NCBI GenBank assembly: GCA_945861365.1
Contig: CAMAUH010000259.1
Location: forward strand, 1 to 6,423
Reading direction: 5' to 3'
Source: Candidatus Kuenenia stuttgartensis
GTDB taxonomy: Bacteria > Planctomycetota > UBA1135 > UBA2386
Length of the DNA stretch: 6,423 nt
Below the pieces are notes generated by a model that worked only from the letters and a program-made list of their open reading frames with translations, was not told where the DNA came from and ran no database searches. Each line of letters starts with the position of its first letter. The first letter of the stretch is position 1. Made by a program: the position numbers and the translations under genes. This document shows positions 1-5,142 of this stretch, in pieces.

Positions 1-1
1 C

Positions 2-655
2 GGTGCCGACGTGCGCTACGCCACGGCCGTGGTCGACATCGCCGATGGGGTCGCGCGGTTCGCCGATGGCACGCGCTGCCATGCGGGGCGCATCGTCGTC
101 TGCTCCGGCGACGACTTCGCGAGCCTGTTCCCGGCGGTGTTCGCGGCCAGCGACCTGCATCGCTGCAAGTTGCAGATGCTGGCCCTGGGGCCGCAGCCGG
201 CGACGTTCCGGCTCGGGCCGATGCTCGCGGCCGGCCTGACGCTGCTGCACTACAAGGGCTTCGCCGGCTGTCCGTCGCTCGACCGGCTGCGCGAACGCCT
301 GGTGCGTACGTTCCCCGAACAGCTGGCGCGCGGCATCCATGTGTTGGTGTCGCAGGGTGACGACGGCCGGTTGGTGGTCGGCGATTCGCACGAGTACGGC
401 CGCGAGTTCGCACCGGGGCTGTCGGCGGCCACCGAATGGCACATCCTCGACTACCTGCAGCGGTTCCTGCGCGCGCCGAACCCGTCGATCGCGTCGCGCT
501 GGACCGGGGTCTACGCGCAGCGGCGCGGCGGCGAGCCGGTGTTCCGCGCCATGCCGCAGCCTGGCGTCGAGATCGTCACCGGCGTCGGGGGCTCCGGCAT
601 GACCCGCTCGCTGGCACTCGGCGAACAGACCGTGCAGCAGTGGAGTCGGACATGA
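2..655 (+). CDS. FAD-dependent oxidoreductase, TIGR03364 / PbfD-like (C-terminal part, cut by left edge)
   Basis: This is the last ~217 residues of a glycine-oxidase-fold flavoenzyme; the N-terminal Rossmann part with the FAD-binding GxGxxG lies outside the window. What is visible fits the TIGR03364 family, found in phosphonate-degradation clusters: HVLVSQGDDGRLVVGDSHEYG (GDSHEYG at 380-400), then RWTGVYAQ, and the C-terminal FAD-contact motif GVGGSGMT (581-604) close to the end. The family is usually about 370 residues, so roughly 150 are missing. Characterised relatives (PbfD) oxidise 2-aminoethylphosphonate or its N-methyl form to phosphonoacetaldehyde; applying that substrate here is inference. 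The stop overlaps the start of the next gene as ATGA, so the two are one operon and likely translationally coupled. The family call is firm; the substrate is not. No signal peptide can be judged because the N-terminus is absent. Confidence 0.88.
   Translation, partial: GADVRYATAVVDIADGVARFADGTRCHAGRIVVCSGDDFASLFPAVFAASDLHRCKLQMLALGPQPATFRLGPMLAAGLTLLHYKGFAGCPSLDRLRERLVRTFPEQLARGIHVLVSQGDDGRLVVGDSHEYGREFAPGLSAATEWHILDYLQRFLRAPNPSIASRWTGVYAQRRGGEPVFRAMPQPGVEIVTGVGGSGMTRSLALGEQTVQQWSRT
642..645 (+). promoter_or_regulatory. Shine-Dalgarno GGAG for the PhnZ-like gene
   Basis: GGAG lies 6 nt before the ATG at 652, inside the last codons of the oxidoreductase gene. It decides the start at 652 over the upstream in-frame start at 436, which would run deep into the oxidoreductase gene. 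Together with the ATGA overlap it indicates coupled translation. Confidence 0.6.
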
Positions 656-1215
656 GCCTCGGCGCGGCCCACGGCGTGGATCCCATCGAACATCTCGAGC
701 AGGCGTTCGTGCGGCGCGGTGGGCTCGCCTATGGCGAGGCGGTCACGCAGCTGGAGCACGCACTGCAGTGCGCAACCGCCGCCGAGCGGGCCGGTGCCAG
801 TTCGGCATCGATCACGGCCGCTCTGCTGCACGACTTCGGCCATCTGCTGCATCCGGATGCCGGGGGAGCCCTGGCGGACGGCGTCGACGATCGCCATGAG
901 TGGATCGGTGCGAACCACCTGGCGCAGTGGTTCGGCGAGGCGGTCACGCAGCCGATCGCGTTGCACGTCGAAGCCAAGCGCTATCTGTGTCTGGCCGAGC
1001 CGAGGTACCACGCGAGCCTGTCGCCGGTGTCGCTGACGACGCTGCGGCTGCAGGGCGGCGTGATGACGCCGGCCGAGGCGACCGCGTTCCTGTCCCGGCC
1101 GCACGCGGCGACCGCGGTGCAGGTGCGTCGCTGGGACGAAGCCGCCAAGATCACCGGGATGGTGACGGCGCCGCTCGCACACTTCCTGCAGGTGGCGCGG
1201 CTCTGTCGGCGCTAG
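652..1215 (+). CDS. phnZ: PhnZ-like HD-domain mixed-valent di-iron oxygenase (phosphonate degradation, TIGR03276)
   Basis: A complete 187-residue protein, the usual length of PhnZ (about 190). PhnZ cleaves the C-P bond of (R)-2-amino-1-hydroxyethylphosphonate with O2, giving glycine and phosphate; the related TmpB does this for the N-trimethyl compound, giving glycine betaine. Motifs run in family order: Y27-GE29 and the signature VTQLEHALQCA (H36), HDFGH (H60, D61, H64), H82 in HEWIGANH, H105 and K109 in LHVEAKRYL, and D162 in RRWDEAAK. H36, H60, D61, H82, H105 and D162 match the six di-iron ligands of PhnZ; E29, K109 and R159 match its substrate-side residues. The start is the ATG overlapping the upstream stop. 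PhnY, the dioxygenase that makes the hydroxylated substrate, is not in the window and would have to lie to the left or elsewhere. The 3' end overlaps the convergent DUF5690 gene by 65 bp. Enzyme class is very likely; which N-methylation state is the substrate is open. Confidence 0.93.
   Translation: MSLGAAHGVDPIEHLEQAFVRRGGLAYGEAVTQLEHALQCATAAERAGASSASITAALLHDFGHLLHPDAGGALADGVDDRHEWIGANHLAQWFGEAVTQPIALHVEAKRYLCLAEPRYHASLSPVSLTTLRLQGGVMTPAEATAFLSRPHAATAVQVRRWDEAAKITGMVTAPLAHFLQVARLCRR
733..952 (+). repeat. Two exact copies of a 19-nt direct repeat inside the PhnZ-like gene
   Basis: GGCGAGGCGGTCACGCAGC occurs at 733-751 and again at 934-952, in the same reading frame 201 nt apart. Both copies encode GEAVTQ (residues 28-33 and 95-100). 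The first is part of the conserved PhnZ signature; the second is where relatives, as I recall them, carry a similar but not identical segment. This is most simply read as codon bias on similar peptides. Confidence 0.85.
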
Positions 1216-2518
1216 GTCGCTCGCGCGCCGTGGTGCGCAGCAGCCACCAGCCGGCCGCTGCGAAGCACACCATGCCGAGACTGGCCACGACCCACGCGGT
1301 GACGACGAAGAACTCGAGCAGTGCGCCGCTGCCGCGCAACGTGCCGCGCGCCAACAGCACCGCGTCGTAGCCGAGGTAGCCGAACGAATCGGCGAGGTAC
1401 ATCAGGAAGCCGATGTTGCCGCGGTCGCGCGTCATCGCGACCAGCCGTTCGAACACGGTGGTGTGCACCAGCACGTACGGCACGTACAGACCGAGCCCGA
1501 GCAGCACCAGGAACGCGTAGCCCGACAGCTGGCCACCGTGGTGCCCGAGCAGCGCGCCGAAGCAGCACGCGAAACCGGCGATGGCGATGCCGATCGACGC
1601 CCGGAACGCGGCGCGGTGGTCGCGCACCAGCACGGTGGCACCGCTGACCAGCAGCACGCCGAACGCGACGATCGTCTCCGAGGTCGCGAACACCGAAGGT
1701 GCCACCGGATCGCCGAGTTCGCGCAGCAGCTCGGGCGCGAAGTCACTGCGCAGGCTGCGCACCAGCGTCAGCAGCAGGTAGCCGGCCACCAGCGCCGACA
1801 AGCCGGGCGCGTAGCGGCGGAAGAACGCGATCCGCTCGGCGCGCGGCATCGGCACGCGTTCGCTGCGGCTCGCGACATCCGCCGCGCTCGGCGGTGGCGT
1901 GCGCGCGAGCAGTGCGACACAGAGCAGCAGCGGCAGCAGGGCCAGCAGGCCGGCGATGCCGGGCATCCAGGCCTCGGTCACGCCTTGCGCCAGCAGCCAG
2001 GCGCCGAGCGACTTCGCGGCGCCGTCGGCCAGGATGAAGCTCGCGCACAGCCCGGCGGTCATGGCCTCGGTGTGGCGGCGGCCTTCGAGGAAGCCGAGCA
2101 CGAGGCCGAACACCATGCCGAGCGGCAAGCCGTTCAGGAACAGCAGCAGCGCGTTCCACGGGGCTTCGACGAACGGCAGGCCGAGCAGCGCCAGCTCGGC
2201 GATCGCGATCAGTGCGACCAGCGTCGTCGCCCGCCGTTGCCGCGGCATCTGCGCGATCACCGCGATGCCGACGAACTTCGAGACCGTGTAGCCGAGCACT
2301 TGTGCGGCGACGAGCAGCGTCTTCACGTCGAGGCCGAGCCACGCCTGTTCCGCGTAGCTCGACGCGGTGAACGGCTTGCGGAAGCCGTACATCGCGAAGT
2401 AGGTGCCGAAGGCAGCAGCCGTCGCGAGCACCGAGGAGAACAGCGTCGAAGCTGGCACCGCAGCAGTCTGCTGGGCCGCGTGCAGGTGCCCGTGAATGCG
2501 CGAACACGCTTTCGCCAA
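1151..2518 (-). CDS. DUF5690-family multi-pass membrane protein, MFS-like; putative phosphonate/organophosphate transporter
   Basis: A 455-residue integral membrane protein with about 12 hydrophobic helices in a 6+6 layout; helix 1 is near residues 26-46 and the long charged loop between halves near 208-235. The N-terminal FGTYFAMYGFRKPF (37-50) and QVLGYTVSKFVGI (73-85) are typical of DUF5690, and the Y-x-x-RK plus GY-x-x-SKF-x-G pattern resembles the organophosphate:phosphate antiporter branch of the MFS (GlpT/UhpC). DUF5690 genes often sit with TIGR03364 oxidoreductases. The phosphonate transport role is inferred from this, not shown. The start is uncertain: TTG at 2518 is the first start codon after an in-frame stop (2576-2578) and lacks a good Shine-Dalgarno; GTG at 2458 (residue 21) would leave a normal ~16-residue lead into helix 1. 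The last ~28 residues are a Pro/Ala/Arg-rich tail after the final helix, and most of it lies in the overlap with the convergent oxygenase gene. Confidence 0.85.
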   Translation of the reverse strand: MAKACSRIHGHLHAAQQTAAVPASTLFSSVLATAAAFGTYFAMYGFRKPFTASSYAEQAWLGLDVKTLLVAAQVLGYTVSKFVGIAVIAQMPRQRRATTLVALIAIAELALLGLPFVEAPWNALLLFLNGLPLGMVFGLVLGFLEGRRHTEAMTAGLCASFILADGAAKSLGAWLLAQGVTEAWMPGIAGLLALLPLLLCVALLARTPPPSAADVASRSERVPMPRAERIAFFRRYAPGLSALVAGYLLLTLVRSLRSDFAPELLRELGDPVAPSVFATSETIVAFGVLLVSGATVLVRDHRAAFRASIGIAIAGFACCFGALLGHHGGQLSGYAFLVLLGLGLYVPYVLVHTTVFERLVAMTRDRGNIGFLMYLADSFGYLGYDAVLLARGTLRGSGALLEFFVVTAWVVASLGMVCFAAAGWWLLRTTARERPSADRAAPPAGSVRAAPSPSR

Positions 2519-2527
2519 GACGGCCTG

Positions 2528-2550
2528 GCCACCACCCCGGCGGTGGTGGC
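2528..2550 (-). terminator. 9-bp perfect hairpin after the broken gene tail
   Basis: GCCACCACC (2528-2536) and GGTGGTGGC (2542-2550) form a perfect 9-bp stem with a 5-nt loop. It begins 8 nt past the stop of the remnant at 2559-2699 and ends 9 nt before the TTG start of the DUF5690 gene. There is no T-run, so it is not a classical intrinsic terminator; it may be an inherited terminator or 3'-end structure of the lost gene. If transcribed into the DUF5690 message it would sit on the ribosome site of the TTG start. Confidence 0.45.
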
Positions 2551-2558
2551 GCGATCGC

Positions 2559-2699
2559 TCAGCGCACGTTCGTGATCAGGCCGTGGCCCGAGTTGGTCGT
2601 GGTCAGACCGAGTCCGTTGGCGGGCGGGTCGAACACGAAGGCCTGTTGCGCGAACACGATGCCCACCAGCGCCAGGTTCTGCGGCAGCGGGCACCGATT
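2559..2699 (-). pseudogene. Orphan C-terminal tail of a secreted protein (gene remnant)
   Basis: Between the hydrolase stop (2714) and the DUF5690 start, one - strand frame reads 46 residues ending in a normal TGA. The core is LPQNLALVGIVFAQQAFVFD followed by PPANGLGLTTTNSGHGLI. As I know these sequences, this order (P-x-N-x-A-L-V-G, aromatic/Gln-rich strand, V-x-DPxAN, GLTxTN) is the standard end of many large secreted proteins in high-GC Planctomycetota. No start codon with a ribosome site lies in the intergenic part, and upstream the frame runs antiphase through the hydrolase gene, so the body of the gene is missing. I read it as what remained when a deletion or insertion joined the hydrolase gene to the 3' end of another gene. 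A short translated peptide cannot be excluded. The frame differs from that of the hydrolase, so simple stop read-through would not produce a fusion. Confidence 0.6.
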
Positions 2700-2713
2700 C
2701 GGCGGAGCCGCGG

Positions 2714-3427
2714 TCACGCTTCGCGCGCGGCCGTTGCCGCAGCGAACTCCGCCAGCTGCACCGCGGCCGCGGGCGCCGCGCTGTAGAGCGCGAAGTGGCC
2801 ACCCGGCAGCGTCGCGACCTGCGTGTCCGGCCGCAGCCGCCGGATCGTCGCCAGGTTGTGCGGCCGCACGACCCGATCGTCGGCGCCGGCCAGGTACAGC
2901 AGCGGCTGTCGAACCTGCTGCAGCTGGGTGCTGGCATCGACGGTGCGGATCGCGCGCGCTCGCGCTGCGAGAGTTCGGCCAGGCACGCGTTGCCAGATGC
3001 GCGCCTTGTCGCGGCGCAACGGATCGTGGGCGGGGCGCCCGAGCCACAGCGGCAGCCGCCGCAGTACGCGCGCCGCGATGACCGTGCTCGGTTGCAGCAG
3101 CGGGCCGGTCCAGCGCAGCCACGCCATCGGCGCCTGCACGAACGAGGCTGCCAGCACCACGCCGCGCACGTGTGTCGGCAGCGCTGCGGCGACGCGCACC
3201 GCCAAGGGCCCGGAGAACGACCAGCCGAGCACGATGCAGCCGGGATGCGCCGCGACGGCGGCGTGCACCAGCGGATACACGTCGTCGTAGCCGTTCGGTC
3301 CCGTGCTCGGGTAGGTGACGACGTGTGGTGCTAGCGATGGCGGCAGGTGCGCCAGCAGCGGCCCGAACAGGATCTCGGTGCCGTCCATGCCGGGTAGCAG
3401 CACGAGGGGCACCGGCGGCGTCGCCAC
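2714..3427 (-). CDS. Alpha/beta hydrolase (LPGxDGT type, GxSxS nucleophile elbow)
   Basis: A compact 237-residue alpha/beta hydrolase. It opens directly with the first strand and oxyanion loop, PLVLLPGMDGTEILFGPL (7-24), a hallmark of a small esterase-like group. The nucleophile elbow is GWSFSG (68-73) with Ser70; position +2 is Ser rather than Gly, as in the GESFSG form I know from this group. The acid is probably D184 in AGADDRVV and the base H211 in GGHFALY, giving a full triad. A lid of about 60 residues rich in Arg and Trp lies near 100-160. There is no signal peptide, so it is cytoplasmic. The start is GTG, 2 nt after the stop of the upstream hydrolase, without a clear Shine-Dalgarno, which suggests translational coupling. 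A longer reading from 4075 would run antiphase through the neighbouring gene and is not real. Substrate unknown; esterase or thioesterase activity is possible. Confidence 0.85.
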   Translation of the reverse strand: MATPPVPLVLLPGMDGTEILFGPLLAHLPPSLAPHVVTYPSTGPNGYDDVYPLVHAAVAAHPGCIVLGWSFSGPLAVRVAAALPTHVRGVVLAASFVQAPMAWLRWTGPLLQPSTVIAARVLRRLPLWLGRPAHDPLRRDKARIWQRVPGRTLAARARAIRTVDASTQLQQVRQPLLYLAGADDRVVRPHNLATIRRLRPDTQVATLPGGHFALYSAAPAAAVQLAEFAAATAAREA

Positions 3428-3429
3428 GT

Positions 3430-4218
3430 TCAGGCCCGCAGGAACGCGATGACGCGGTCGAACGCCGTGGCGCTCTCGAGCAGCAGGCTGTGGCCGGCGG
3501 TCGCGAAGCACTCGTGCTCGGCGCCGGCGATGCGCGCGGCCGTCGCGGCGACTTCGCGCGGCAGCGTCAGCGTGTCCTCGCCGCCGGCCAGGCACAGCGT
3601 CGGCCAGCGCACCTGCGCACACAGCCCTTCGCCATCGAAGGCCTGCAGCGCGCGCGCCTGCGCCAGCATGAACGCGCGCGCTTCGTCGCTCGGCTTCGTC
3701 GCGCGCACGATGTCGGCGACGACGCCCGGCTTCTGCTGGTGGAACGTCTCGCCGAACAGGAACGGCGCGGTCAGTTCGCCGAGGTGGCGGCCGTCGAACT
3801 GCGTGCACAGCAGTTCGAACCAGCGATACACCGAACGGCTGCGCATCGTCTGCAGCGCCGAACTGCACAGCATCACGAGGCGCTGCGCGTGCGCGCTGCC
3901 GATGGCGGCCGCGGTCAGCGCGACCTTGCCGCCGAGCGACGTGCCGACCAGGGCGACCGGTGCCGGCAGCGTCGCGGCGACCGCCAGCACGTCGTGCGCG
4001 GCTTGCGCGAAGTCGTAGATGCCGCCGGGCAGCGGGCTCGATGGCGACAGGCCGACCGGATCGACCGCAACGCACGTGAAGCCGGAGCGCGCGAAACGGC
4101 GCGGCAGCGTGCCGAACAACCGCGCGCCGGCCCCGAGTCCGGGGATCAGCACGACGCCCGGGCCGTCGCCCTCACGCACGAAGTGGATGGTGCGGTCGGC
4201 GCGGACGACGGTCGGCAT
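3430..4218 (-). CDS. Alpha/beta hydrolase (classical GxSxG triad)
   Basis: A complete 262-residue alpha/beta hydrolase, normal length for the fold. The N-terminal strand HFVREGDGPGVVLIPGLGAG (12-31) carries the oxyanion loop, VDPVGLSPSS (52-61) is the usual loop after strand 4, and the nucleophile elbow is GTSLGG (92-97) with Ser94. The acid is D215 in LAGGEDTLTLP and the base is H243 in TAGHSLLLE. The cap spans roughly residues 125-190. No signal peptide, so cytoplasmic. The ATG at 4218 is the only sensible start: the first strand begins a few residues later. It lies 50 bp after the EF-hand gene and 2 nt before the next hydrolase, with which it forms a tight pair. The two hydrolases share only the fold motifs and differ at the nucleophile elbow and cap, so they do not look like a recent duplication. 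The substrate cannot be told; carboxylester, lactone or thioester are all possible. Confidence 0.9.
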   Translation of the reverse strand: MPTVVRADRTIHFVREGDGPGVVLIPGLGAGARLFGTLPRRFARSGFTCVAVDPVGLSPSSPLPGGIYDFAQAAHDVLAVAATLPAPVALVGTSLGGKVALTAAAIGSAHAQRLVMLCSSALQTMRSRSVYRWFELLCTQFDGRHLGELTAPFLFGETFHQQKPGVVADIVRATKPSDEARAFMLAQARALQAFDGEGLCAQVRWPTLCLAGGEDTLTLPREVAATAARIAGAEHECFATAGHSLLLESATAFDRVIAFLRA

Positions 4219-4233
4219 CGCGGCAGACTAGCG

Positions 4234-4263
4234 GCGCTCGTGTCGCACACCACCGCCGAGCGC
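4234..4263 (-). terminator. Bulged hairpin after the EF-hand gene
   Basis: In the 50-bp gap, GCGCTC (4234-4239) pairs with GAGCGC (4258-4263), and within it GTGT (4240-4243) pairs with ACAC (4247-4250) around a 3-nt loop, leaving a 7-nt bulge on one side. It starts 5 nt past the EF-hand stop codon. There is no T-run. It may be a weak terminator or a 3'-end stabiliser; chance pairing in GC-rich DNA is a real alternative. Confidence 0.25.
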
Positions 4264-4268
4264 GCGGC

Positions 4269-5018
4269 TCAGTGCCCGCCGCGGCCGCGGGCTGGCGCCT
4301 GCGAGCGCGGGGTTTCGCGAGCGGGCCGCTCGCCGGAACCGGAACCTGCCGGGCGCGCGGTGTCGCCCTGCTGGCGGCTCCGCGTTTCTGGGCCAGCGCC
4401 GTCGCGGCGCTCCTGCGCGCGTTGCCGTTCGCGCGGCCCGACGCGGCCGTCGTCGTTGGTGTCGGCGCGCTCGCGGCGGTCGTCCCGGCGCTCGTCACGG
4501 CGTTGCTCGCCACGCTCCTCGCGCCGTTCCTCGCTGCGCTCCTCGCGGCGGTCCTCGCGGCGCTGCTCGGCCTGCTGGTGGCTCTCCTTCAGCCTCGCTT
4601 CCACCAGCTGCTTCATCTGCGCGCGCTCGGCGTCGCTGAGCTTGCCGTCGCCGTCGGCATCCGCCCGCTCACGCAGCTGCTGCGCCAGTTCGGGGTGCTT
4701 CTCGAGGAACTGGCGGGCCAGCTTCTCACGCTGCTCGGTCGTCAGCTCCTGGGCGCCGGCGGGGCGCGTTTCGCCGCCCGGCTGGCCACCGCGAGGCGGT
4801 GCCTCCGCGGCGCCGGTTCCTTGTGTCGTTGCACCCCCCTGCCGATCGCCCGCGCGCGCATTGCGCCCTTCGGCTGCGTCGCTGCGGCCCGGTTGGGGCG
4901 GTCGGGGCCGTTCATGTTGGCCGCGCGGAGCCGGTTGGCGGTCGGGGTGACTCTGCTGGGCAGGAGTCGAGAGAGCGAGCAGAGCGGCGGTGATGCCGGT
5001 CTTGAGCAATGGATGCAT
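4269..5018 (-). CDS. Secreted EF-hand protein with Arg/Glu-rich repeat
   Basis: A 249-residue exported protein. Residues 1-20 are a Sec signal peptide (K6, hydrophobic core ITAALLAL, cleavage expected after TPA at A20), leaving Gln21 as the mature N-terminus. Residues 21-90 are Pro/Gly/Gln/Arg-rich and probably disordered. A helical segment (91-118) leads to a canonical calcium loop DADGDGKLSDAE (120-131), then a helix, then a highly charged stretch of Arg/Glu/Asp blocks (151-184), then a second canonical loop DTNDDGRVGPRE (186-197) and a disordered tail to 249. Both loops keep Asp at 1, Asp/Asn at 3, Asp at 5, Gly at 6 and Glu at 12, so calcium binding is likely. The ATG at 5018 is chosen over an in-frame start at 5072 because the signal peptide begins here and AGGGG lies just upstream. 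It lies between a QC-like lipoprotein gene and two hydrolase genes. Function unknown; a calcium-dependent periplasmic or surface protein is my guess. Confidence 0.85.
   Translation of the reverse strand: MHPLLKTGITAALLALSTPAQQSHPDRQPAPRGQHERPRPPQPGRSDAAEGRNARAGDRQGGATTQGTGAAEAPPRGGQPGGETRPAGAQELTTEQREKLARQFLEKHPELAQQLRERADADGDGKLSDAERAQMKQLVEARLKESHQQAEQRREDRREERSEERREERGEQRRDERRDDRRERADTNDDGRVGPRERQRAQERRDGAGPETRSRQQGDTARPAGSGSGERPARETPRSQAPARGRGGH
4467..4568 (-). repeat. Degenerate tandem repeat encoding Arg/Glu/Asp blocks
   Basis: These ~100 bases encode residues 151-184 of the EF-hand protein: about eight units built on RREE, RRDE or RRDD. On the + strand they read as repeated CGCTCCTCGCGG-like units. 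The units are imperfect at both DNA and protein level, so this is an old or selected repeat rather than a fresh slippage product. The segment should form one long charged helix with i/i+4 salt bridges that links the two calcium loops. Confidence 0.8.
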
Positions 5019-5021
5019 GGT

Positions 5022-5026
5022 CCCCT
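5022..5026 (-). promoter_or_regulatory. Shine-Dalgarno-like AGGGG for the EF-hand gene
   Basis: On the - strand AGGGG lies 3 nt before the ATG at 5018. The spacing is short, but with the signal peptide starting exactly here it supports this start over the one 18 codons upstream. Confidence 0.4.
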
Positions 5027-5112
5027 GTTTGGTCGTGGGGACCCGATCGGACCGCCGGTGGCATCCCTGCACTGCGCGCGGTGGCCGGCGTCCAGGAATG
5101 CGACGAGCGGGG

Positions 5113-5133
5113 GCGCTGCGGCGATGGCAGCGC
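5113..5133 (-). terminator. 7-bp hairpin after the QC-like gene
   Basis: GCGCTGC (5113-5119) and GCAGCGC (5127-5133) form a perfect 7-bp stem with a 7-nt loop, 9 nt past the stop codon of the QC-like gene, in the 124-bp gap (5019-5142) before the EF-hand gene. There is no T-run. A terminator or 3'-end structure would separate the two genes into different transcripts. I see no convincing -35/-10 pair in the rest of the gap. Confidence 0.4.
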
Positions 5134-5142
5134 GCTTCTTGG

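Noticed and set aside
1463..2575. A 370-codon + strand frame opposite the DUF5690 gene, rich in Gln, Arg and His
   Set aside because: It is the mirror of a clear 12-helix membrane protein; its composition is what reverse-complemented Leu/Ala/Val codons give.
2559..2716. Programmed frameshift joining the second hydrolase to the downstream secreted-protein tail
   Set aside because: The tail is in a different frame, no slippery heptamer is visible near 2714, and the hydrolase already ends with a normal C-terminus. A gene remnant explains it better.
2714..4075. A 453-residue fused version of the second hydrolase
   Set aside because: Its first ~215 residues are an Arg-rich out-of-frame reading of the first hydrolase gene; the real protein begins at the GTG at 3427, right before its first strand.
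5019..5142. Possible promoter for the EF-hand gene in the 124-bp gap
   Set aside because: No -35/-10 pair with sensible spacing could be seen. The sequence is GC-rich throughout, so absence is not proof.
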